Below are positions 34,835 through 44,089 of a stretch of 64,000 nucleotides of DNA, piece by piece (position 1 is the stretch's first letter; every line of letters starts with the position of its first letter). Origin of the DNA: MGIIb-O3 sp046710875 (lineage in GTDB: Archaea > Thermoplasmatota > Poseidoniia > Poseidoniales > Thalassarchaeaceae). The DNA lies in assembly GCA_046710875.1 (NCBI GenBank), contig JBKEHQ010000002.1, forward strand, positions 10,203 through 74,202, in the 5' to 3' direction. Below the pieces are notes generated by a model. It was given only the letters and a program-made list of their open reading frames with translations, did not search any database and was not told the DNA's origin. A program made the translations under genes and the position numbers.

Positions 34835-36244
34835 TTGAAAGTATATCCTATTAATTCAGTCGCCTTGCGGAAGGCGTTGACTGCCTCCGATGATGATGTT
34901 TTATCTAATTCTGTAACCCCTAGTGAAGGTATCGAAAAAATTGTCCCGAGATTAAAGAAAAGACGGTTTGGACCACTCAAAGTCTCAAATCAAATACCGA
35001 AGAGTAGGAGATTGGAGATAGAGAAAGGTTTGGAAGAATCAACTAAAATTTCTACTAAGTGGACGAGAGAAGGGGGCGCGAGTAATCATAACTTCTTGAG
35101 AAAAAGAATCAAGCCAGGGACTATAAGAAACCTTCATTTTAATTTATTAGATATAGAAATTGGTGAATCTTGGCCCATAAATATTACAGTTGTTCATGGA
35201 GTAAGGCCAGGTCCAGTTGTGACTCTTTTAGGGGCAGTTCATGGCGATGAACTAGTAGGCCCTCTTGCGTTGACTTATCTTAGTGGGCCAAATTTTATTG
35301 GAGAAGATCACGCCATAGACCCTTCATCATTATCTGGAACAATTAGAATAGTTTCAGTAATCAATTTACCCGGATATTTTCGCCAAAAAAGAGACTTTCC
35401 CGATGGGAGAGATCTAAATAGGCATTTTCCTGGTAATTTTGAAAGTAATACTACTTCACGAGTAGCAAGTAGAATTTGGTCGAATATTATTTCTGGAAGT
35501 GATTATATTGTCGATCTTCACTCAGCTGCAAAAGGAAGGACCAATATGCCCCAGATACGTGTTAATCTAGCCCATTCATCTAGCAATGCCACTGCTCGTG
35601 CTTTCGGAATTGAAACAATTCTGGATACAAAAGGGCCACGAGGCTCACTAAGAAGAACCGCCAATGAATCAGATATTGCTTGTATTACATACGAAGGAGG
35701 AGGGGCAGATGAGGCCGATCCAGAGGCAGTACAAGTTGCAATGTATGGAATTCTCAACGTCCTAAGGAATCTTAGGATGATTCCAGGATATCCTAGTAGG
35801 CCAAGATTTAGAATTCTTGCTTCAGGTTCAGAATGGCTAAGGTCAAATCAAGGTGGATTGTTAGATGTTTTAGCACCAGCTGGAAGTTATGTAAAGAAAG
35901 GCGAAATAGTTGCAACGGTTACAGATCCACGCGAACCAGGGATTAGTCATGATATAATTTCTCCAAATCAAGGGCTTTTGATATGTACTGCCACCTATCC
36001 CTTTGTGACCTCTGGTACTCCAATTGGTCATTTATTGCCTATGAAAAGAGGAATCAAAACCCTTATGCAAAGATTAGATGATGAAGGTTGTTTGATTATT
36101 AGCGGTTCTGATGGAGATCCTCCATGGCGTGAAGATGATGATGTTGAGGATATATCTGTAGTTGGAGGATGGTCTGGAGGATCACCTGATGCTGAATGGG
36201 GATTTAATCATAAACCGTCTGAGGAAGAAGAAGAAGCAGATTAA
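34835..36244 (+). CDS. Succinylglutamate desuccinylase/aspartoacylase-like
   Basis: A 469-residue zinc-dependent deacylase of the M14-related AstE/AspA family. Zinc ligands are His136 and Glu139 (LLGAVHGDEL) and His229 (VDLHSA); RDLNRHFPG (192-200) is the conserved substrate-Arg block. After the catalytic domain comes a biotinyl/lipoyl-like barrel (GLLDVLAPAGSYVKKGEIVATV), as is usual in this family. The first 100 residues, basic and low in known motifs, are an extension, and the tail ends in acidic repeats. TTG 34835 is used as the only plausible start. It may remove an acyl group from an amino acid or a modified peptide; the substrate is not identified. Confidence 0.8.
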   Translation: MKVYPINSVALRKALTASDDDVLSNSVTPSEGIEKIVPRLKKRRFGPLKVSNQIPKSRRLEIEKGLEESTKISTKWTREGGASNHNFLRKRIKPGTIRNLHFNLLDIEIGESWPINITVVHGVRPGPVVTLLGAVHGDELVGPLALTYLSGPNFIGEDHAIDPSSLSGTIRIVSVINLPGYFRQKRDFPDGRDLNRHFPGNFESNTTSRVASRIWSNIISGSDYIVDLHSAAKGRTNMPQIRVNLAHSSSNATARAFGIETILDTKGPRGSLRRTANESDIACITYEGGGADEADPEAVQVAMYGILNVLRNLRMIPGYPSRPRFRILASGSEWLRSNQGGLLDVLAPAGSYVKKGEIVATVTDPREPGISHDIISPNQGLLICTATYPFVTSGTPIGHLLPMKRGIKTLMQRLDDEGCLIISGSDGDPPWREDDDVEDISVVGGWSGGSPDAEWGFNHKPSEEEEEAD

Positions 36245-36248
36245 AACT

Positions 36249-39200
36249 TCAATTCTTCTTATAATTCATTAATTCTGGAATTTCAGGCGCAGAAGGTAAA
36301 GTGAAATTTTGGCCCCCTCCATTTACAGTTCCTGTAACTTCAAAAGCTTCGTAAGCATCCTTTAAATTTTTATTTCTGTCTATCTTAATTCCAATAAATG
36401 TTCCAATAAATGAAATTAATATTAATAATGTAATTATTGAAATAATTCCAAATGTACTACTTATAAATGATGCAGCATCATTATTTTGAATGGAATTTCT
36501 AATCCAAACATTTGTATCTATTGTATAATTTAATTCTGTAGTTATTCCTAAATCGACTATTGTTATTGTAATATTCTGTGCCCTGTTACCTTCAGTGCAA
36601 AGGTGGGTTGCTAAATCAGTTCTGTAATTATCGTTACAGTCTAAAGGTGGAATAAATAATCTTAAACCATCTAAGGAAGTATTTTCATTTATGGAAAAAC
36701 CTTCAAATCTCCAGGATATTGTACGTTCTATTGTATTTGGCACTCCTTCTAAATTTATTATTAGCGATTTATTTCCAGAATCCCAAAAGTAATTATTTTC
36801 TAATATTGGAATAGTCTGTATCGAATCTCTTCTTATTACTTCTTCATCTATTTCTTCATTACAATTATCATCAAATCCATTCCAAATCTCAATAACTCCA
36901 GAATTGATTGTAAACATTAAATCATTACAATCCTCAAATTCATAAAATCCATCCATGTCTTTATCATAATCATATTTTGATGGATTTGAAAATTTAACTG
37001 AAATTTCATATCCATCTAACATTCCATCTTCATCCGAATCATTAATGTAAGGATTCGTAGAGTAATTATGATATTCTTCAAAATCTGAAAGCCCATCCAT
37101 GTCTGAATCTAAGATTAAATAATCTTCATCTATATCCCCATCACAGTCATTATCCTTATTATCTAATTTTTCTGGTTTATCTGGGGCCCGTTCAAAATCT
37201 TCATCATCACAGTCTTGGAATTCATACCACCCATCAGAGTCAGAATCTAGGTTTATTTGATTAGGATCAGAGCCAAAAGAATCAATTTCTAAACCATCTG
37301 GCAATCCATCTCCATCAGAATCTCCATTCATTGGGTCAGTTGAGTAATTATGATATTCATCATAATCTGTCAATCCATCGGAATCAGAATCTAGGTTCCA
37401 GAATAGTTCATCTATCAAATTATTACAATTATTATCTATGTCATCTAATAATTCAATCATTCCAGGGTATCTATTTGACATATTGTCATCACAATCTTCG
37501 AACCAATACCACCCATCTTCATCTTCATCTAGATCAAATACTAATGGATTAGTAAATGTTACTAAAATTTCCTTAGAATCATTTAATCCATCACCATCAG
37601 TATCGTAATTGGTGAAATTAGTTCCATGAATATAATATTCTTCCCAGTCTATTAATCCATCATTGTCTTGATCAGTTAGATTGAATCCCTCATCAGTTAA
37701 ATTATCGCAATCATCATCAATGCTGTTTAACAATTCAATAACATTTGGATTTACGTTCGCATCTAAATCATTACAATCTTGGAAATGATAAAACGAATCA
37801 TTATCTGAATCTTCATCAAATACGTTCGGATTGCTTTCCCAAATAGTTAGTTCTTCATTATCTAATAATCCATCCCCGTCGGTATCAGAAGATAATGGGT
37901 CAGTGTTATGCGTCATAACCTCTTCATAATCTGTCAATCCATCATTATCTGAATCTGCTTGATCTGCCTTTGTACCATAAATTATTACTTCTTCATAATC
38001 TGTCAATCCATCGTCATCCATATCTGGATCATATGGGTCAGTACCATAGATATCAGTTTCATTACTATCTGTTAAGCCATCTCCATCATCATCGTCATCT
38101 AAGTAATCACATATTGTATCGGAATCAAAATCTTGTGGTATTGATGAGTTATCATCTGAATCAGTGCTGCATGCAGATTCATCCAAATCTGACCATCCAT
38201 CTCCATCGTCATCAGTATCAATCAAGTTACAAATATTATCATTATCCGTATCTGTAGGAGTGGAATTGGAATCTAAAGAATCAGTGCTGCATGCAGATTC
38301 ATCCAAATCTGACCATCCATCTCCATCGTCATCAGTATCAGTAAAGTCACTAATTCCGTCTCCATCTGTATCTGTGAAATTACCTACTCCATGAATGATA
38401 ATTTCCCAAGAATTTAGCGTCCCGGTATCTGAATTAACAGTATCTCTCAATTTTAATTTCCATTCACCAACTGCATCCTCGTCCCAATGATGAACCGTAT
38501 TGAAGAGCCAATTTGAGTATCCGTTTCCATTATCTCCTCTTGTTTCTGCTAACCATGATTCTTTCCCTGATGGCGCCACCAAAACAATGTCTAAATCGCC
38601 TCTTGAGGTATGAGTTATGTCAGTAATTATGTCGACACTTTCAATTTTGATATCTGTAGTCACATTCATTGAAAACTCAGTCCAATTATCATTATTGTCA
38701 GGAATTTCTGTGAATGGATTATTAGTTCCAAAACTAAAATTAGTTTCAGCATCAACATTAGTCCAATTTTCTGCTAGAGAAACAGCGGCCCCAGCATCTA
38801 CAACTCCAAATCCATATTTATGAGAAACATTATGTCCAGCGCCATTTGTTTCCCAAGAATCGTCACTTGCATCATTTACTCTTGAACTTTGAACTAAGAT
38901 GTGCTGAATATCTCTCCATGTAAGATTTTCATTAGCTTCTAAAATTAATGCAATTACTCCAGCAACTAAAGGAGTAGCACTTGAAGTCCCTCCAAAGTCA
39001 TTGGTAACATCTCCATTATCGTATCCGCCACTCCCTTCAATATCAGTTGTAGTAATTCCCTCTCCGTCTCCATTCGAATGAGCGGCCAAAAGAATATTAG
39101 CACCCGGTTCTGCATAGTAAGACTGCTCCCCTGTATGAGTTATTGCGGTAACCGCGATTGTAAATCTACTATTTGCATATCCATCATAATTTGCATTATC

Positions 39201-40184
39201 GTCACTTTCTAGTCCATTTCCCGCAGCCCATGTGTATATATTCCCTAATCCTGATCTACCATTATATGCAGCATTTTCAAATGCAGCCAAAGTTATCGGA
39301 CCAGGTGATTCTAATGTTTGGCCATCATCGGTTGGGCCCCAAGAATTTGTATATATGTCGATATTTTCCATTTGAAAAATTAAAGCATCGGCTTCCATTT
39401 GATCACTAGTTCCACAAGCAATAAGAGTAGATCCAGCCAATGTTGCCCCATATCCAGCACCAGTAACATCTATTCCGTTATCTCCAACTGCTGCAGCAAC
39501 GCCTCCGGCAGAAGTTCCATGGCCATTATTAGGCTGAGGAGTTGGATCCGAATCATCATTACACCAGTCGTATGAATATGCTGACGAATAATGATCTTCA
39601 ATATCTGGATGTTCGTGGTCAAGTCCATCGTCAACTACGCTAATAACGACGCCTGATCCATTATAACTATTCCATACTCCAGTTACATTGATGTCTTCTC
39701 CAGTCAAACCTCCATTGGTTTGACCGGTATTTTGTAGGTGCCATTGTTCTGAGAAATCTGGATCATTAGGAATATATCTAATTTCATGATTTTTAATCAA
39801 CATTGGCGAGTATGACTCTATTTCTCCAATTTCTAACAACTCTTGAAACTCAAGTAAAAGATTAGTTGAATATTCTAAATCCCATATAAATGAACCAATT
39901 AATATATCTACTGGTTTTGTAGAGATTAATTTAGAAATCATATTTTTATGATTAATAATTGGCATATTTGTAACAACTAACCATTCATTTGCATTATGCA
40001 ATTCATAATCAGAATATTGACTAATATCTCCCACTCTAAGAAAAGCGCTTTGAATAGATTCAGAATAATTAGTTAAAATTTTCTGATTAGATATCTCATC
40101 TTCGAGAGGAATAATGTCATTTTCAGCAAATACCACACTTATGGTGGGCATCAATAGTAGTAAGACTACAACAATTGTTCGCAT
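36249..40184 (-). CDS. Kexin-like secreted protease with P-domain and MopE repeats
   Basis: A 1311-residue surface protease. It has a signal peptide (1-20, ending VVFA), a propeptide, an S8 catalytic domain with Asp185 (VVDDG), His222 (GHGT), Asn323 (AAGNG) and Ser401 (GGTSSATP), and a proprotein-convertase P domain (about 500-620, containing GDLDIVLVAPSGKESW and WKLKLRDTVNSDTG). About 600 residues of Asp-rich thrombospondin type-3 repeats (DTDDDGDGWSDLDESACSTD type) follow, alternating with MopE-like metal-binding units (DCNDLDANVNPNVIELLNSI type). A beta-rich domain, one C-terminal membrane helix and a basic tail end it. It probably degrades or matures proteins outside the cell and depends on calcium. 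Confidence 0.9.
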   Translation of the reverse strand: MRTIVVVLLLLMPTISVVFAENDIIPLEDEISNQKILTNYSESIQSAFLRVGDISQYSDYELHNANEWLVVTNMPIINHKNMISKLISTKPVDILIGSFIWDLEYSTNLLLEFQELLEIGEIESYSPMLIKNHEIRYIPNDPDFSEQWHLQNTGQTNGGLTGEDINVTGVWNSYNGSGVVISVVDDGLDHEHPDIEDHYSSAYSYDWCNDDSDPTPQPNNGHGTSAGGVAAAVGDNGIDVTGAGYGATLAGSTLIACGTSDQMEADALIFQMENIDIYTNSWGPTDDGQTLESPGPITLAAFENAAYNGRSGLGNIYTWAAGNGLESDDNANYDGYANSRFTIAVTAITHTGEQSYYAEPGANILLAAHSNGDGEGITTTDIEGSGGYDNGDVTNDFGGTSSATPLVAGVIALILEANENLTWRDIQHILVQSSRVNDASDDSWETNGAGHNVSHKYGFGVVDAGAAVSLAENWTNVDAETNFSFGTNNPFTEIPDNNDNWTEFSMNVTTDIKIESVDIITDITHTSRGDLDIVLVAPSGKESWLAETRGDNGNGYSNWLFNTVHHWDEDAVGEWKLKLRDTVNSDTGTLNSWEIIIHGVGNFTDTDGDGISDFTDTDDDGDGWSDLDESACSTDSLDSNSTPTDTDNDNICNLIDTDDDGDGWSDLDESACSTDSDDNSSIPQDFDSDTICDYLDDDDDGDGLTDSNETDIYGTDPYDPDMDDDGLTDYEEVIIYGTKADQADSDNDGLTDYEEVMTHNTDPLSSDTDGDGLLDNEELTIWESNPNVFDEDSDNDSFYHFQDCNDLDANVNPNVIELLNSIDDDCDNLTDEGFNLTDQDNDGLIDWEEYYIHGTNFTNYDTDGDGLNDSKEILVTFTNPLVFDLDEDEDGWYWFEDCDDNMSNRYPGMIELLDDIDNNCNNLIDELFWNLDSDSDGLTDYDEYHNYSTDPMNGDSDGDGLPDGLEIDSFGSDPNQINLDSDSDGWYEFQDCDDEDFERAPDKPEKLDNKDNDCDGDIDEDYLILDSDMDGLSDFEEYHNYSTNPYINDSDEDGMLDGYEISVKFSNPSKYDYDKDMDGFYEFEDCNDLMFTINSGVIEIWNGFDDNCNEEIDEEVIRRDSIQTIPILENNYFWDSGNKSLIINLEGVPNTIERTISWRFEGFSINENTSLDGLRLFIPPLDCNDNYRTDLATHLCTEGNRAQNITITIVDLGITTELNYTIDTNVWIRNSIQNNDAASFISSTFGIISIITLLILISFIGTFIGIKIDRNKNLKDAYEAFEVTGTVNGGGQNFTLPSAPEIPELMNYKKN
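38161..38340. repeat. Two identical 60-base units within the protease gene
   Basis: Bases 38161-38220 and 38281-38340 are identical, starting TCAGTGCTGCATGCAGATTC, with a period of 120 bases (40 codons). The match continues three bases upstream. They encode two copies of the DESACSTD type-3 repeat region. Other repeats in this gene have diverged at the DNA level, so this pair is a recent duplication or gene-conversion product. Confidence 0.9.
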
Positions 40185-40242
40185 TATTTTTTGTCAAATT
40201 GCTCATGGCTTTAGGCATTCCCTTTATTTGCATCTCTGATAC

Positions 40243-41499
40243 TCAGATGATTTTAAATTTAGCTATAGCCGAATGAACTTCCTCATCCTCCATTAATCTT
40301 ATTTGGCGTTTCGCTACATTAAAGAGATATTCTAATAATTCATCAGTAATTTTGTATTCATTCTTATTCAACCACCAGATAATATTGGATCGCCCACTCA
40401 TATGCCCGATTCTTATTTTTTGTTCAAGTCCATATTCTTGCGCCGGAACTCCAGAGTAAATCCTATCTGCAAGCCAATGGTCACCTTTTTTCATTGCTTT
40501 AACGACAGCGCTAGCATGCACCCCCGTCCCAGTTTCAAAAGCATCCTTTCCAAATACTGGATAGTTTTTTGGCAAATCAACTTCTATATATTCATGTGCC
40601 TTTTTGACATAATTATTTAATGATTTTAAATCATTATTAATGACTCCCATCAAACTTAGATTGACTAATGTTTGATCTAATGGAGCATTTCCTGCTCTTT
40701 CTCCTACTCCCAAAGCAGTGCCATGTATGACATCAGCCCCAGACTCTACTGCAGCTAAATTATTTGCAACTCCTAAGCCCCTATCTTGATGGCCATGCCA
40801 ATTAACTTCAATATCTCTACGTTTTACTCCTGAATCAGGAATGACTTCTTCTTGAATAAATGATAGAAGTTTTTTTACTCCATTTGGCGTCACATGCCCA
40901 CATGTATCACAAATACAAATCCTGTCTGCTCCAAGCTCTATGGCCCGGGAGTATACTTGTTTAATTTCAGATGGTTTACTTCGTGTAGTATCTTCTGTCA
41001 CAAACATAACTGGAATATCATTATCAACTGCAAAAGTTACTGCTTTTTCAGCTGTCGATAATATCTTTTCCATATTCCAACCTTCTGTATATTGCCTTAT
41101 TGGACTAGTTCCAAGAAATGCGCTTGCTTGTATTTGCCGTTCAAATTTAGCTTGTAAATCGACTAACGGCTCTATATCGCTAACTAATGTCCTTACGGCA
41201 CATCCGGGCCTTAAATCATATGAGTTTTCAGTCATATGCTTTAGCATAGAATCTATGTGCCCGATATGTGCTGGGCCAGCTCCTGGCAATCCTAAATCTA
41301 CTTTTTGAATTCCTAACTTTTCCATATAATCTATCAATTCTAATTTTTGTTCTATTTTAGGATTTCTTGCACTTGGGCTTTGCAAACCATCCCTTAATGT
41401 TTCATCATCAAACCAAATGCCATGAGGATGCTTGGTCGAATCTCTTGAAATCTCATAGTCTACTGAGTTCCAATCATAAATTAGTTCTGATTCTTTCAT
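40243..41499 (-). CDS. 2-isopropylmalate/homocitrate synthase-like enzyme
   Basis: A 418-residue DRE-TIM metallolyase. FDDETLRDGLQSP (30-42) carries the Asp-Arg-Glu-type catalytic residues, VDLGLPGAGP the second block, ICDTCGHVTP a metal/substrate block and VNWHGHQDRGLGVANNLAAVESGAD the His-x-His metal ligands. The C-terminal part ETGTGVHASAVVKAM is as in isopropylmalate or homocitrate synthases, but the LeuA allosteric domain is absent. It condenses acetyl-CoA with a 2-oxoacid; which one cannot be told here. It lies 58 bases from neighbours on both sides, on the same strand as the heme A genes. Confidence 0.82.
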   Translation of the reverse strand: MKESELIYDWNSVDYEISRDSTKHPHGIWFDDETLRDGLQSPSARNPKIEQKLELIDYMEKLGIQKVDLGLPGAGPAHIGHIDSMLKHMTENSYDLRPGCAVRTLVSDIEPLVDLQAKFERQIQASAFLGTSPIRQYTEGWNMEKILSTAEKAVTFAVDNDIPVMFVTEDTTRSKPSEIKQVYSRAIELGADRICICDTCGHVTPNGVKKLLSFIQEEVIPDSGVKRRDIEVNWHGHQDRGLGVANNLAAVESGADVIHGTALGVGERAGNAPLDQTLVNLSLMGVINNDLKSLNNYVKKAHEYIEVDLPKNYPVFGKDAFETGTGVHASAVVKAMKKGDHWLADRIYSGVPAQEYGLEQKIRIGHMSGRSNIIWWLNKNEYKITDELLEYLFNVAKRQIRLMEDEEVHSAIAKFKII

Positions 41500-41557
41500 G
41501 TCCGCACCCCATTCTTATGTATTGCCAACAGTACACTAGGCGTTTGAAACCATCGCA

Positions 41558-42628
41558 TTACAATGAAGAAAATGGATTTATTTCCTTCTTAGCCTTGATT
41601 TGATTTCTAATAATTATTATTATAGAAATTAATGCTCCAATTATTCCGCCTATTGTGCCTATACTTGCCATAACAACTACGACAAATATCAATGCAAGGT
41701 ACAACATAGATACCCAAAATGAACGTGCAGCAGTAGGTATTCTGCCAGTTTCATCTTTCTTTTCGTTTAAATCTATTTTAAAAACCGTACTTGCATACCA
41801 TGTTGAAAGTATCACATTAGTCCAACAAAATATGTGAAATAGGTATTCATCAAATTCTAAATTATCCAAGGCAATAGGAGATAAAAATGATAACAAAACT
41901 AATACTAATGCATAAATCTTCATTGTAAACAATGTTTTTTCAGGGCCTTTAATTCCTGGCATCATTGGGACGCTAACCTTTTCATATTCTTCAGATCTAT
42001 ATAATGCTAGAGCCCAAAAATGAGGTGGTGTCCATAGAAAAATAAGTAAAAATAAAAACCATGGCATGAAACTACCTAATGAAAAAATAGAATCAAAAAA
42101 ATTGATGACAGAATCAGTTTCTATTGACAAATCATCCGATGCTGCTGCCCATCCTATAACTGGAGGCGTAGATCCCGCAATTCCTCCTATGACTATATTC
42201 TGTACTGTACTTCGTTTCAACCATGCCGTATAGATAAAAACATAAAAAATTATACTAAAACCAGCCCAAAAAGCTGCAACTTGATTTGCCATAACAACAA
42301 ACCACGCAACTCCTATTATCGAAATAAAAACTCCAAAGATTAAAGCATTATTGGGTGAAACCTTTCCACTAGGAATTGCCCTATTAGAAGTCCTCCTCAT
42401 TATAGGATCAATATCTCTATCATACCACATATTAATTGCATTAGCACCCCCTGCTGTCAAATATCCTCCAATAAAAACTACTAACATCTTAACCAATGTT
42501 TCTATTATTTGTTGAAAAGAAAAATTATATTGTTCTAATAAATCGTGAGATAAAACTGAACATAAAGCAGTGATTTGAAGTAGGACTACCACTTTAGGTT
42601 TAGTAAGGCTAAAGTATGATTTTATCAT
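41558..42628 (-). CDS. ctaB: Protoheme IX farnesyltransferase
   Basis: About 356 residues from ATG 42628 (TTG 42640 is an alternative). An integral-membrane UbiA-type prenyltransferase with seven or more helices; the polyprenyl-diphosphate motif is NMWYDRDIDPIMRRT, followed by RAIPSG, and a second Asp-rich region lies in the later loop near TPPHFWALALYR. It adds a farnesyl group to heme B, giving heme O. With ctaA just upstream on the same strand it provides heme A for an aa3-type terminal oxidase, so the cell respires oxygen. Confidence 0.93.
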   Translation of the reverse strand: MIKSYFSLTKPKVVVLLQITALCSVLSHDLLEQYNFSFQQIIETLVKMLVVFIGGYLTAGGANAINMWYDRDIDPIMRRTSNRAIPSGKVSPNNALIFGVFISIIGVAWFVVMANQVAAFWAGFSIIFYVFIYTAWLKRSTVQNIVIGGIAGSTPPVIGWAAASDDLSIETDSVINFFDSIFSLGSFMPWFLFLLIFLWTPPHFWALALYRSEEYEKVSVPMMPGIKGPEKTLFTMKIYALVLVLLSFLSPIALDNLEFDEYLFHIFCWTNVILSTWYASTVFKIDLNEKKDETGRIPTAARSFWVSMLYLALIFVVVVMASIGTIGGIIGALISIIIIIRNQIKAKKEINPFSSL

Positions 42629-42670
42629 AGTCACGCACAACTCTCCATTCCTACCTGTAACAATTTGCCT

Positions 42671-43726
42671 TTAGTCTTCAGGTATAATGATATCATTTTT
42701 AACATTTAATCGAGGTATTAAAAAACCTATATATGCTGTTGCAATTAATAAAAATGAACTTGATGCCAAAAGGAGATGTATTAATGATAATACTTCAATG
42801 AAATAGCCATCAGGTGTCCAAGAAATTATATATAGCCCTCCAAGCAGTATATTTAGTAAATAAATTCCTGTAGATATCAATACCCATTTCTTCAAAATTA
42901 AACTATCTTCATCATTTTGTTGTAAAATTAAGTATGAATATCGAATTAATATTATGCCGACTAAAGCAACAAGCCAACGGTGTATCATTTGCGACTGTTC
43001 GACTATATTGGAAATTGAAGATATTAATTCATTATTGCATAAAGGCCATGATTGGTAGAATCCATTTACCCCACAACCATTATTTGCACCGGGAGAGGTC
43101 GATACCAATGTACCTGAAAATAATGTAAGTAATGTCAATGAAGACATGAATAGTATTTTATTTCTCCATAAATTTGATACTTTGGTGGAGAAAGTGAACC
43201 AATCAGTCCTATCTTCCTTTGCTAGTATCATCCAAATCCATATTAAACTTAGCATAAATACTAATGCGGAGCCCAAATGCAATATCACACTCCAATGTTC
43301 ATTATCCATTTTTACTGTTAACATTCCAATTGCGCCCTGCCAAATAATGAGTGCAAATGAAATTGTAGTTGATATTCGAATTTCCTTTTTATAATTATTT
43401 TTCCATCTTGCTAAACCCCAATTAAGAATTACAAGGGGGCCTAAGATAAATCCAGCTAAAAATCTATGAATCCATTCAGTAAAAATTTCAAAAGTTGTAT
43501 ATCTGTGCCATTTCCCTCGCGAATCTATTTCATCTGGATTTTCATTATACCATTCTTCTTGTTCATTTTCTGATATATCAAATCCTAATGATCCAAAACA
43601 TTTTGGCCAATCTGGACAAGATTCTCCCGCATCATATATTCGAATAACTCCTCCGAGATTGATGACTAAAATTGTTACTAAAATTAATAACTTAGTCAAA
43701 TTTTTTATTTTTATTTGACTATCCAA
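42671..43726 (-). CDS. ctaA: Heme A synthase
   Basis: A 351-residue CtaA/COX15 with eight hydrophobic helices that oxidises the C8 methyl of heme O to the formyl of heme A. Heme-ligand histidines are in FEIFTEWIHRFLAG, SVILHLGSALVF, QMIHRWLVAL and LSLIHLLLASSS. The first loop has GGVIRIYDAGESCPDWPKCFG, with two Cys, and a later loop NNGCGVNGFYQSWPLCNN, with a second Cys pair, as in the Cys-containing type. The gene is 42 bases after rpoK and about 40 bases before ctaB on the same strand. Confidence 0.93.
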   Translation of the reverse strand: MDSQIKIKNLTKLLILVTILVINLGGVIRIYDAGESCPDWPKCFGSLGFDISENEQEEWYNENPDEIDSRGKWHRYTTFEIFTEWIHRFLAGFILGPLVILNWGLARWKNNYKKEIRISTTISFALIIWQGAIGMLTVKMDNEHWSVILHLGSALVFMLSLIWIWMILAKEDRTDWFTFSTKVSNLWRNKILFMSSLTLLTLFSGTLVSTSPGANNGCGVNGFYQSWPLCNNELISSISNIVEQSQMIHRWLVALVGIILIRYSYLILQQNDEDSLILKKWVLISTGIYLLNILLGGLYIISWTPDGYFIEVLSLIHLLLASSSFLLIATAYIGFLIPRLNVKNDIIIPED

Positions 43727-43765
43727 ATAGATACACTCCGAGCCACCGGTTCAATTTTATTAATT

Positions 43766-44020
43766 TTAATCAAGGTGAGGGTCGACATCAATCGGTATTC
43801 TTTCTTGCTCATATTCAAGCATTGCAATTTTCATAGGATCAAGAACAACTCTTTCTTTTGCATCCTCTACGCCATAAAGTTGGACTAACTCATCATTAAA
43901 ACTTTCTCGCAACTCCTCTTCACTAACGTAAAGTGGGGCTCCCATGCTTATTTGAAGCGCTCTAGCACCTATTATTCGTGCTTTTTCAAAGCGTGTGTGG
44001 GGTTTCAGTGGCTTAACCAT
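43766..44020 (-). CDS. rpoK: DNA-directed RNA polymerase subunit K
   Basis: An 84-residue archaeal RpoK, counterpart of bacterial omega and eukaryotic Rpb6, which helps assemble and stabilise RNA polymerase. The family core is clear: TRFEKARIIGARALQISMGAPLYV, then DPMKIAMLEYEQERIPIDVD. About 25 residues between the two blocks (SEEELRESFNDELVQLYGVEDAKERV) are an insert relative to the short archaeal form. It begins with ATG 44020 and stands between thiolase and ctaA on the same strand. Confidence 0.93.
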   Translation of the reverse strand: MVKPLKPHTRFEKARIIGARALQISMGAPLYVSEEELRESFNDELVQLYGVEDAKERVVLDPMKIAMLEYEQERIPIDVDPHLD

Positions 44021-44089
44021 CTTGCCGACCCACTAACAACTCCCAAATAAGGGCTATGACTGTGAGTTTTCTTGGATAATCATATTTTA

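Noticed and set aside
37331..38394. Several plus-strand open frames rich in His, Leu and Ser opposite the protease repeats
   Set aside because: They are the complement of Asp/Gly-rich repeats; low-complexity composition follows from the repeats and no start signal is seen.
36249..40184. Short spaced repeats resembling a CRISPR array
   Set aside because: All lie in one continuous reading frame, encode calcium-binding repeats, and vary in length and sequence.
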